This document shows, one piece after another, positions 16,489 to 24,630 of a stretch of 64,000 nucleotides of DNA (the stretch's first letter is position 1; every line of letters begins with the position of its first letter). Both the position numbers and the translations under genes were made by a program. Source of the stretch: Halapricum hydrolyticum (GTDB lineage Archaea > Halobacteriota > Halobacteria > Halobacteriales > Haloarculaceae); NCBI RefSeq assembly GCF_025517535.1, contig NZ_JAOPKC010000011.1:26102-90101 (forward strand), given 5' to 3'. The notes beneath the pieces were generated by a model. It saw only the letters and a list, made by a program, of their open reading frames with translations, made no database searches and had not been told where the DNA came from.

Positions 16489-17405
16489 CACTCGTACTCG
16501 ATGGTCGCCGGCGGCTTGTGGGTCACGTCGTAGACGACGCGAGCGACGTTCTCGTGGGAACCGGTGATACGAGACTGGATCCGCTGGAGGGTCTCCCAGT
16601 CGATTTCCTGGGCGCGGGCGGTCATGCCGTCACGGGATTCCACGGATCGGACGGAGACGACCCAGCCGTGGACGCGGTTGTCGCCTTTTACGCCCGTGGC
16701 CTTGCCGATAACCGCCGCCAGCGCCTGCCAGGGTTCGTACTCTGCTAACTCTTCCTCGACGACGTGGTTGGCCTCCCGGGCGACCTCGAGTTTCTCGTCG
16801 GTGACCTCGCCGATGATCCGCACCGCGAGTCCCGGTCCGGGGAACGGCATTCGCTCGGAGATTATCTCTTCGAGGTCGAGTTCGCGGGCGACCTCCCGGA
16901 CCTCGTCCTTGTAGAGGTCGCGCATGGGTTCGACGATCCCCTCGAAGTCGATCCGCTCGGGCAGACCGCCGACGTTGTGGTGGGACTTGATCGTCCCCTC
17001 CGATTCGATCCGATCGGGGTAGATCGTCCCCTGGACGAGGTAGTCGGCATCGACATCGCGGGCGACTTTCTCGAACTCCCGGATGAACTGCTCGCCGATG
17101 ATGTGACGCTTCTCCTCGGGATCGGTGACGCCCTCGAGTTCGTCGAGGAAGCGGTCTTTGGCGTCGATGATCCGCAACGAATCCATGTACTCGAAGGTCT
17201 CGCGGATCTGGTCGGTCTCGCCTTTGCGCATGAGACCGGTGTCGACGTAGACGGCGGTCAACTGGTCGCCGATGGCCTCGTAGGCCAGCGCGGCGGCCGT
17301 CGAGGAGTCGACGCCCCCCGAGAGACCGATGACGGCGTTTTTGTCGCCGACCTCGTCGCCGATCTCGTCGATCTTCTCGTCGATGAAGCTCTCGACGTCG
17401 ACCAT
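16488..17405 (-). CDS. guaAb: GMP synthase subunit B (ATP-pyrophosphatase)
   Basis: A 305-residue synthetase subunit of the two-subunit archaeal GMP synthase; it aminates XMP with ammonia from the separate glutaminase subunit. The PP-loop SGGVDSS is at residues 29-35 (VIGLSGGVDSSTAAAL), followed by the DTGLMRKGE and PFPGPGLAVRIIGEVT signatures; it ends TIEYE. The ATG at 17405 is preferred to the TTG three bases upstream. It is 108 bases downstream of the HAD gene. The partner glutaminase (guaAa) is not in this window, which is normal in haloarchaea. Confidence 0.95.
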   Translation of the reverse strand: MVDVESFIDEKIDEIGDEVGDKNAVIGLSGGVDSSTAAALAYEAIGDQLTAVYVDTGLMRKGETDQIRETFEYMDSLRIIDAKDRFLDELEGVTDPEEKRHIIGEQFIREFEKVARDVDADYLVQGTIYPDRIESEGTIKSHHNVGGLPERIDFEGIVEPMRDLYKDEVREVARELDLEEIISERMPFPGPGLAVRIIGEVTDEKLEVAREANHVVEEELAEYEPWQALAAVIGKATGVKGDNRVHGWVVSVRSVESRDGMTARAQEIDWETLQRIQSRITGSHENVARVVYDVTHKPPATIEYE

Positions 17406-17513
17406 CAACGACCACCTCTCCAGCCCTGAACCCGGCGAACGCTGTCGTTGTGCATATCACCACTCGCCGAGGGACGACCAAAACGGTTGTGAAACCCCGG
17501 GATCGACGGCGGA

Positions 17514-18191
17514 TCACTGCCAGGGCTCGTCGAGAAGGTCGCGCAACGAGTCGATCCGGTAGTCGGGTTCGACAGACGGATCGGGTCTTTTCGGGTCGAG
17601 TGGTGCCCACACCGAGGTGAGTCCGGCGTTGTTGGCTCCCCGTACGTCCGACGCGACGGAATCGCCGACGTGGACCGCCGACCCCGGCGTGGCATCGAGT
17701 GCTTCGAGGGCGAGGCCGAACGGTTCGGGATCGGGTTTCGTGGGTGCGTCGTGGCCGCCGTGGACCACAGTCTCGAAGGCGTCGCCGATTCCAAGCGCTT
17801 CGATCTTCTGTGACTGCATCCAGGGATCGCCGTCGGTGACGACCCCCAGCCTGTAGGCGTCCGCGAGCGACTCGACCGCTTGGTCAGCGCCCGCGCGGAA
17901 CTCGACTCTGGACTGGTCTCGCTCCCCGGCGAACGCCTCGGCGACGGCCCGTCCGCAGTCCGGATCCCGACCGGCCTCTTCGGCGAACGTCTCGAAGGCC
18001 GCCCGTCGGATGTCCCGGACGTCGTCGCCTGCCTGGGAGAACTCGGTGAAGCGGTCGACATACTCCGTCGCCTCGAAGAACGGCTGGACGCCAGCGCGTT
18101 CGAACGCGATAGCCAACACGTCCGCCGGCGACCGCTCGTACTGACAGAGCGTGTCGTCGAGATCGAACAACACCGTGTCGATTCGTGCCAT
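17514..18191 (-). CDS. HAD-superfamily phosphatase
   Basis: A 225-residue HAD hydrolase. All four motifs can be seen: I VLFDLDDTLC (residues 7-16), II GVVTDGD, III Lys in TKPDPEPFG, and IV VHVGDSVASDVRGANNAG. The helical cap lies between motifs I and II. The start codon directly abuts the pyrG stop (cat at 18189-18191, tca at 18192-18194), so the two probably form an operon and this gene may be co-expressed with nucleotide synthesis. The substrate is unknown; nucleotide or sugar phosphates are likely guesses. Confidence 0.9.
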   Translation of the reverse strand: MARIDTVLFDLDDTLCQYERSPADVLAIAFERAGVQPFFEATEYVDRFTEFSQAGDDVRDIRRAAFETFAEEAGRDPDCGRAVAEAFAGERDQSRVEFRAGADQAVESLADAYRLGVVTDGDPWMQSQKIEALGIGDAFETVVHGGHDAPTKPDPEPFGLALEALDATPGSAVHVGDSVASDVRGANNAGLTSVWAPLDPKRPDPSVEPDYRIDSLRDLLDEPWQ

Positions 18192-19847
18192 TCAGGCCTC
18201 TACCTCTGTTTCGGGTGCGCTCCAGTCACGCTCGCCCAGCACGGCTTCGAGCAGGCCGACGAACGGCGGCGAGGCCCGCGTGGGCCGCGAGCGGAACTCG
18301 GGGTGGAACTGCGTCCCGATGAAGTACGGATGGTCCGCCAGTTCGAGGATCTCCATCCGGCGGCCGGCCCGACCCGAAAAGACCAGCGAGGTCTCGGCGA
18401 AGTCCTCGAAGTACTCGGGGTTGACCTCGTAGCGGTGGCGGTGCCGTTCCGTACAGACGTTGCTCTCGTAGAGATCCGCCGCCAGCGTCCCGGGTGTGAT
18501 GTCGGTCTGGTGTGCGCCCAGCCGCATCGTCCCGCCCATGTCCTCGGTGTGTTCTTGTTCGGGCAGGATGTCGATGACCGGATGGGGCGTCTCCTCGTCC
18601 ATCTCCGCCGAGTGGGCGTCCTCGTACCCGAGGACGTTGCGCGCGATATCGACGACGGCCATCTGGAAACCCAGACAGAGCCCCAGGAAGGGGACGTCGT
18701 TCTCGCGGGCATACCGGATCGCCTCTATCTTCCCTTCCGTTCCGCGGGCCCCGAAGCCGCCGGGGACGACGATTCCGTCAGCCTCGGTGAGGTTGGTGCT
18801 CTCGGTGACGTCGTCCTCATCTGAGTCGACCCAGCGGACGTTCACGTCGACGCCCTTCTCCAGTCCGGCGTGTTTCAACGCCTCGTTGACGCTCATGTAG
18901 GCGTCTTCGAGGTCGTACTTGCCGACGAGGGCGATGTCGACCTCGCCGGTCCGCTCCTGGGTGACCAGTTCCCGCCAGCGGTTGTCCCGCTCCTCGGCGG
19001 GGAGGGCTCGATCGGCCAGGCCCAGTTCCTCCATGACGTACTCGTCCAGCCCCTCTTCTTCGACCATCAGCGGGACGTGGTAGATGTCCTCGACGTCCGG
19101 ATTCGAGAAGACGGCGTCGACGGGCACGTCACAGAACAGCGCGATCTTCTCTTTGACGTCCGGGTGGAGCTTGTCCTCGCAGCGTCCCACCAGGATGTCC
19201 GGCTGGAGACCGATGCTCCGGAGTTCCTTGACGGAGTGTTGGGTCGGCTTGGTCTTCTGCTCGCCGTTCTTCGAGTAGGGGACGAGCGTGACGTGCGCGA
19301 AGAGGATATCGTTGTCGTCCTGCTCGTGGGCGAACTGCCGGAGCGCCTCCAGATAGGGCATGCCCTCGATGTCGCCGACGGTGCCGCCGACCTCGACCAG
19401 ACAGACGTCGGTCCCCTCGGCGGCCTCGCGGATCCGTCGCTTGATGTCGTCGGTGATGTGTGGGATGATCTGGACAGTTTTGCCCAGATAGTCGCCAGCA
19501 CGTTCCTTCTCGATGACGTGCTGGTAGGTCTTGCCCGTAGTGACGTTATGGTCGAAGGTCATGTCCTCGTCGAGGAACCGCTCGTAGTTCCCCAGGTCGA
19601 GGTCGACCTCGCCGCCGTCCTTGAGGACGTACACTTCCCCGTGCTGGAAGGGGTTCATCGTGCCGGCGTCGACGTTCAGATACGGGTCGATCTTGACGGC
19701 AGTGACGTCGAACCCGGCGTTTTTCAGGAGGCGGCCGGTGCTGGCTGCCGTGATCCCCTTGCCGAGCCCGGACATCACCCCGCCGGTGACGAAAACGAAC
19801 TTGTTTCCGAGGGTGGGGTCGTACCCCGTGTCGGATTCTGTGGGCAT
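18192..19847 (-). CDS. pyrG: CTP synthase
   Basis: A 551-residue enzyme that converts UTP to CTP with glutamine and ATP. The synthetase domain begins NKFVFVTGGVMSGLGKGITAASTG and includes KIDPYLNVDAGTMNPFQHGEVYVL and EVGGTVGDIEGMPYLEALRQ. The glutamine amidotransferase domain has FLGLCLGFQ with the nucleophilic Cys and ends with GTQFHPEFRSRP. The ATG at 19847 is chosen since the upstream extension is basic and not conserved. It leads the HAD phosphatase gene. Confidence 0.97.
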   Translation of the reverse strand: MPTESDTGYDPTLGNKFVFVTGGVMSGLGKGITAASTGRLLKNAGFDVTAVKIDPYLNVDAGTMNPFQHGEVYVLKDGGEVDLDLGNYERFLDEDMTFDHNVTTGKTYQHVIEKERAGDYLGKTVQIIPHITDDIKRRIREAAEGTDVCLVEVGGTVGDIEGMPYLEALRQFAHEQDDNDILFAHVTLVPYSKNGEQKTKPTQHSVKELRSIGLQPDILVGRCEDKLHPDVKEKIALFCDVPVDAVFSNPDVEDIYHVPLMVEEEGLDEYVMEELGLADRALPAEERDNRWRELVTQERTGEVDIALVGKYDLEDAYMSVNEALKHAGLEKGVDVNVRWVDSDEDDVTESTNLTEADGIVVPGGFGARGTEGKIEAIRYARENDVPFLGLCLGFQMAVVDIARNVLGYEDAHSAEMDEETPHPVIDILPEQEHTEDMGGTMRLGAHQTDITPGTLAADLYESNVCTERHRHRYEVNPEYFEDFAETSLVFSGRAGRRMEILELADHPYFIGTQFHPEFRSRPTRASPPFVGLLEAVLGERDWSAPETEVEA

Positions 19848-19992
19848 ACTGACGGTGCGCTCGCGCGGGTCAAAACGATTTCGGGACCGATCGCGTTCGT
19901 GGACGTCTGGCATACGGTCAATTGTGACGATGTATCCGCCAGACCGCATGACAGCGTTCGACCGATCCGGAGCGGACCTCCAACAGTCACGA

Positions 19993-21240
19993 TCAGTCGC
20001 CGCCGACCTTCGTCGTCACCCGGAAGTGCTGCGGCGGGTTGACGATGCCGGCGACGGTCCCCATCGAGTGGACGACGGTCACGAGCGGAGCAAGCGGCAG
20101 CGCCAGCAGCCAGCCGGCGTGTCCCTCTCCGTAGTAGGCGACCCCGCGAAGGAACCAGAAAGCCGTGAACAGCCCCAGTCCCAGCGACGCCAGAAGCAGC
20201 GCGCCGCCGTAGGCGACTGACGCGCCGAGTATCGACAGGGGCAACACGACCAGCGTCACGATCGGCGACAGCGCCCACGCGTAGTTGCGGACGCGGGTCA
20301 GAATCTCGTAGCGAAGCGGGAGCAGCTTCGCAGCACGGACGTTGCCAGCCGACCAACGCCGGCGCTGCTGGCAGATCTCGTACAGTGACGGCGGCGCCTC
20401 GTTGCGACAGACCGACTCCGACAGCGCGAAGTCGACGTCGTACTCACGGAAGGCCGCCCAGACGAAGGCGGTGTCCTCGACGAGCGTCTCGCGGTCCCAG
20501 GTGACTGCGTCCTCGACCTCGCTTCGGACGGCGATCCCGCCACCCCAGGCGAAAAGCGGGATCGAAAGCCGCGCGAACGCCCGCTGTTCGATCTGGACGC
20601 CCATCCGGTAGACGTCCGCGAGGAAGCTCAGACTCGAATCCGTCCGTCGCGGCTTCTCCCGGAGCTGGACGATGTCGGCGTCGGGCAGCCCCTCGAAGGA
20701 CTCGACGAGGCTGTCCTCGTCCAGATAGAGGACGAACTCCCGGTCGGTGTCGATGGCCTGGCGCGCCCACTCCTGGGCGCGTCCCTTCCGGACGGCCCGG
20801 GACTCGAAGTCCTCGGCCACGACGTGGACGCTCGCGCCAGCCACGTCGATGGCCTCCTCGGCGATCACGTGGACGTCGTCGAGCCCGTTCGGGAGCGAGT
20901 CGACTGTCTCCTGGACGACCGCGGCGGCGTCGACGGTCATGATCCGGACCTGGACGTTCTCGGGGCCGTACTCGACGGGCGGGGCCTCGTACCCCACGCC
21001 GATCACGTAGGTCAATACGACCCACAGGATCGCGGTGCCGCCAAAGAGGATCGTCACGCCCCACAGTGCGATCCCGAACAGCGATCCGAGACCGGCATCA
21101 GTAGTGATTGTCGTGGTCGGAGCAGCCTGGCCGGGAGCGCTCCCGGGCCCCGACACGACGGCCGGTGCCAGCAGCGTCGCAGCCCCGCCGACGAGCAGCG
21201 CCAGCGTGACCACGATCAGCGCGAATCGTTCCGTGTTCAT
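19993..21240 (-). CDS. Membrane family 2 glycosyltransferase
   Basis: A 415-residue protein with two N-terminal membrane helices (about residues 5-28 and 50-80), a cytoplasmic catalytic domain, and two or three C-terminal helices. The catalytic part shows the DxD-like LYLDEDSLVESFEGL, a VEDTAFVWAAFREYDVDFAL region with the likely base, and the QQRRRWSAGN motif (QxxRW) of processive GT2 enzymes such as cellulose or hyaluronan synthases. It therefore probably extends a polysaccharide at the membrane. No cognate sugar-activation genes are adjacent; product unknown. Confidence 0.85.
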   Translation of the reverse strand: MNTERFALIVVTLALLVGGAATLLAPAVVSGPGSAPGQAAPTTTITTDAGLGSLFGIALWGVTILFGGTAILWVVLTYVIGVGYEAPPVEYGPENVQVRIMTVDAAAVVQETVDSLPNGLDDVHVIAEEAIDVAGASVHVVAEDFESRAVRKGRAQEWARQAIDTDREFVLYLDEDSLVESFEGLPDADIVQLREKPRRTDSSLSFLADVYRMGVQIEQRAFARLSIPLFAWGGGIAVRSEVEDAVTWDRETLVEDTAFVWAAFREYDVDFALSESVCRNEAPPSLYEICQQRRRWSAGNVRAAKLLPLRYEILTRVRNYAWALSPIVTLVVLPLSILGASVAYGGALLLASLGLGLFTAFWFLRGVAYYGEGHAGWLLALPLAPLVTVVHSMGTVAGIVNPPQHFRVTTKVGGD

Positions 21241-21504
21241 CGTGCCCGATCCAGTCGCTACACGCCCTTGAACGGGCCAGGCGTCCGGCCCGAATACACC
21301 TGTTTTGGCCCCGGTTTTGAGGCCTAAAACGGGCTTAACTGGGAGGAACCGCACGGCTGAACGTCTGTGGCTAGTCGTGACACGAAGGGCGTTCACACGC
21401 GACTCGATCCGTCCGAGGACTCCGTCGCGACCGGTTGCTACCCAGGGCGCGTCAGTTCCAGAAAGTATCGAGGCGGGGCAATTCAGCGGACTTCCCCGAA
21501 GGAG

Positions 21505-21843
21505 CTACGCGGTCTCGTCGGCGAGCCTGTCGAAATCGAGGTCGAACCGCGGCCGCCCGTCGACGATTTCGCGATCGACAGGCAGCGATTTGCCCTGCAG
21601 CTGTTCGACCTCGTCGGGACCGAGATCGTACGCCTCGAGCAGCGTCTTCAGTTTACAGTTCGGTCCCCACACCGGCGGCCGTTTCAAGTCACGCTCGACG
21701 CTGTTCCCACCCGGCGTCTGGAGGACGAGCGTGACCGTCTGGCCGTCATCCGCGACCGAAACGACCGGCAGTCGCGAGCGGCTCGCCCCCGCCTTGACCG
21801 CACCCAGCGCGTCCGCGATGGCGTCGATGTCGTCGTCGGACAT
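21505..21843 (-). CDS. Conserved haloarchaeal hypothetical protein
   Basis: A 112-residue acidic protein, MSDDDIDAIADALGAVKAG..., with a middle part rich in beta strands (LPVVSVADDGQTVTLVLQTPGG) and a C-terminal FDLDFDRLADETA. I do not recognise a characterised family. The ATG at 21843 avoids a short basic N-terminal extension. Codon use and acidity match its neighbours, so it is likely real. About 260 non-coding bases lie on each side. Confidence 0.6.
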   Translation of the reverse strand: MSDDDIDAIADALGAVKAGASRSRLPVVSVADDGQTVTLVLQTPGGNSVERDLKRPPVWGPNCKLKTLLEAYDLGPDEVEQLQGKSLPVDREIVDGRPRFDLDFDRLADETA

Positions 21844-22103
21844 TCTCGCTTTGAGGGTCGCCGTCAACGCGTATTAATTCACCGAGAGCATCTCGATGTC
21901 GACGGCATCGCCGTCTGCCCGTGCGTCTCCGACGCCACGCTGTCCATCGACTAAATACGGCAGGGAGCCCGCGAGTTCGCGCCAATATGTCAGAAGCACA
22001 TACTGCGGACTCCGCAATTGGGCATCAATCCGTAGTTTAATTAAAGCATAGGATATTATGTTTTGATTAACTGAAGAACACATATGACTGACTACCAAAC
22101 GGG

Positions 22104-23909
22104 TCACCGATTGATGAGCACGTCGATCGTCGTCTGATCGACGGGCTGAGATTCGCGGCCGGCAGCGTAGGCTTTCGCCAGCGCGATCGCCGCGCCGGTC
22201 TCCGAGTCGCCGAACTCCGGGGAGAGTTCCGACTCCAGCAGGTCACTCGTCCAGGCGGTCTCCTCGTAGTCGATGTCCTCCTGGACGAGACCGAGACACA
22301 GCGAGACCAGCACGGAGTTGGTCGCCTCGGAGACGAACTCGGGGTCGGCTCCGCTGGCCTCGGCGAGTTCCTCCGGGTCGACCTCCGCACCCCGGACAGT
22401 CGCCGCGAAGACGGTCGCACCGGCGGCCAGTTCCGGCGGCGTGTATGCTGGATCGTCCGACCGCGGTTCGTACTGTTCGAGGACGCGCAAACTCTCCTCG
22501 CGAACCCCGTCGTCGAGATCGAGCGCGTCGGCCAGCCGATCGACGTACGTCTCGGCGTCGGCAGTCGGGATCTCGACGTCGGCCGCCGCTTCGAGTTCCG
22601 CCAGCCAGTCGTACAGCGCCCGGCTCCGGAACTCGCCAGCCGTCGCAACCGCCTCCGGATCGACGTCGACGTCGTTGATCCGACTGGCCGCAAGCAGCGC
22701 CGCGCCGCCGAGTTCGCCCGCGTTCTCGACGTCGATGTCTTCGACCACGTCGCTGACAAGCCCCCGGGCGAACAGTCGCACCGACGCATCGAGATCCAGT
22801 TCGTCGGCGATGGCGTCGACCTCCCGCTGGACGGCGTCCTCGGTGAGGTCCGGGCCGAGCGCGTCCCGGTCGCCGGGCAGCCAGACGTCCGTCGAACCGG
22901 CGCGCTTGCGCTCGACCGCCCCGTCGTCGGCGAGCCCGTCCAGATCAGTCGCGACCGCGTCCGGGTCCGCGTCGAGTTCGTCGGCGACGCGGTCGGTCGT
23001 CGGCAACTCGTCGGGAAACAGCGCCGTGACAACCTTGAGCACGTCTGCCTCCGCTTTCCCGCCTTGCTCGCTGTCGTCGTCGGTCGCCTCGGCCGCCCTG
23101 GATTCGCCGTCCGCGTCGCTATCTGCCTTGGGGGCGTGCTCGTCGGCCGTCTCCGGCGCGGGTTCGTCGTCTCCGTCTTCGGGCACGGGTTCGTCGTCTG
23201 CCTCGGACGTGCGCTCGGGGCTCGCGGCGGGCGCACTGCTGGTCGCCATCGGCGCGCCGGTGTCGGGATCGAGTCGATATCGCTGTGCCGACTCAAGGTG
23301 CTGCTCGCCGAGCAGATCTCGCAACTCCCTGTAGCGGTTTCTGACTGTGACCGGGCTCGTCCCGGTGACGTCTCCGAGCGCGTCCTCGTCGGCACCGTCG
23401 ACGTCGTTGACGTCCGCAGCGAGATAGAGGACAGCGCCGGCAGTCCCGGCGGGCGAGGTGCCGCCGGCGATCATCTGTGGGTCGGCCTCGAAGGCGTCTT
23501 CGAGAATTCGCTTCGCCACGACGACGATGCCGTCGGCCAGGTCCAGTTCCGTCCCGAACCGTTCGATCAGCGCCCGCGGCTCGGGCGGGACGCCGTCGAT
23601 GTCGAGGTTGGACGCGACGTCCTCGAACAACGCTGTCATCGCCCCGGGCTCGATCGTCGTGCCGTCGAGCGCCTCCGACCACGCCTCGGCGACGTCCGAT
23701 ACTGTCACTGGCAGCCCGTCTTCGCGCGCCGACAGCGCCAGCGTCGTCGCGCCGACGATCGACAGCGAGCTATCTTCGATCTCGGGTTCGGATCCGAGCT
23801 GGTTGAGCCGGACGCGGGTGATCTGAACGGTACTACTCGGCAGCGAGAGCGTCTCGGCGACGGTCGTGAGCTGCTGTTCGACGTTGTCGCGTTCGGCTGC
23901 GTTCGACAT
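22104..23909 (-). CDS. TFB-like protein with four predicted cyclin folds
   Basis: A 601-residue protein related to archaeal transcription factor B. Residues 10-82 and 107-200 look like the two TFB cyclin repeats; the second has ALIERFGTELDL...GTSPAGTAGAVLYLAADV...TVRNRYRELRDLL, close to the TFB pattern SPxGLAAAAxY...TxRNRYxE. There is no N-terminal zinc ribbon or B-reader. An acidic linker (217-288) and a winged-helix-like segment (289-345) lead to a second pair of cyclin-like repeats (355-440 and 450-560). It may be a promoter-specific regulator or a TFB competitor. The gene stands alone with AT-rich DNA downstream. Confidence 0.75.
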   Translation of the reverse strand: MSNAAERDNVEQQLTTVAETLSLPSSTVQITRVRLNQLGSEPEIEDSSLSIVGATTLALSAREDGLPVTVSDVAEAWSEALDGTTIEPGAMTALFEDVASNLDIDGVPPEPRALIERFGTELDLADGIVVVAKRILEDAFEADPQMIAGGTSPAGTAGAVLYLAADVNDVDGADEDALGDVTGTSPVTVRNRYRELRDLLGEQHLESAQRYRLDPDTGAPMATSSAPAASPERTSEADDEPVPEDGDDEPAPETADEHAPKADSDADGESRAAEATDDDSEQGGKAEADVLKVVTALFPDELPTTDRVADELDADPDAVATDLDGLADDGAVERKRAGSTDVWLPGDRDALGPDLTEDAVQREVDAIADELDLDASVRLFARGLVSDVVEDIDVENAGELGGAALLAASRINDVDVDPEAVATAGEFRSRALYDWLAELEAAADVEIPTADAETYVDRLADALDLDDGVREESLRVLEQYEPRSDDPAYTPPELAAGATVFAATVRGAEVDPEELAEASGADPEFVSEATNSVLVSLCLGLVQEDIDYEETAWTSDLLESELSPEFGDSETGAAIALAKAYAAGRESQPVDQTTIDVLINR

Positions 23910-24090
23910 TGTCCTTATATGCCCGGAGTAGGGTCTTAATCTTCACCCTCGTTCATCAGTTTTGATAGTGGCGCCGATCGTCGCGCGGACGGGACGACAG
24001 CAGTCGTCAAGCAGGGCTCGGGTTGTGCGTCAATCTGAGACGTGTGACAGGCAGAACCACTATACCCCAGTCGTGAGAACGTGGCTTTCG

Positions 24091-24444
24091 ATGGGCTATA
24101 CCGACGCCGTGCTCGCGACTGCCGCCGGAATCGCCGCGTTCGCGCTCGTGTTCGCGGCAGCCGTCCCGATAGTCGGAGCGGCGCTGCCGAACCCCGAGCA
24201 GGTGAGCATGCCGATCGCGCTCGGGTTCGGGATGGCCGCGATGACGGGAACGTATATGGGGCTGGCCGGGCGAGCCGGCAGCCGGGAGTACCGCATCGCC
24301 TTCGCCAGCGGCGCCTTCGGCACGACGTTTCTGGGCGTGTTTCTCGTCGGCTACGCCGCGAGCGGCGACCTCCAGCTCGCGCTCTCCGCAAGTGCCGTCG
24401 CCGGCGCACTGGCCGGGGCAGGAGTGCTCGTCGTGACGCGGTAG
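24091..24444 (+). CDS. Small four-helix membrane protein
   Basis: A 117-residue hydrophobic protein, MGYTDAVLATAAGIAAFALVF..., with four predicted membrane helices and a short loop RAGSREYR in the middle. It is rich in Ala and Gly. I know of no function. The ATG at 24091 puts the first helix at the N-terminus; the frame upstream is non-conserved. The gene ends just before a 35-base tandem repeat array and is convergent with the helicase. Confidence 0.7.
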   Translation: MGYTDAVLATAAGIAAFALVFAAAVPIVGAALPNPEQVSMPIALGFGMAAMTGTYMGLAGRAGSREYRIAFASGAFGTTFLGVFLVGYAASGDLQLALSASAVAGALAGAGVLVVTR

Positions 24445-24445
24445 T

Positions 24446-24630
24446 CGACGAGCGCCTGCCGTAGCCGCTGACACGCTACGCGACGAGCGCCTGCAAGAGC
24501 CGCTGACACGCTACGCGACGAGCGCCTGCAAGAGCCGCTGACACGCTACGCGACGAGCGCCTGCAAGAGCCGCTGACACACTATGCGACGAGCGCCTGCA
24601 AGAGCCGCTGACACACTATGCGACGAGCGC
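24446..24630. repeat. 35-base tandem repeat array in a convergent junction
   Basis: Copies begin at 24446, 24481, 24516, 24551 and 24586, with a partial at 24621. The unit is CGACGAGCGCCTGCAAGAGC then CGCTGACACGCTACG; later copies read CACTATG at the end. The last partial copy codes for the end of the minus-strand helicase, whose TAG stop (24618-24616) is inside the fifth unit; every unit carries that stop triplet or its variant. Units are directly adjacent with no spacers, so it is not a CRISPR. Confidence 0.95.

Noticed and set aside
24446..24630. CRISPR array
   Set aside because: Units of 35 bases are directly adjacent without unique spacers and no cas genes are near; it is a simple tandem repeat.
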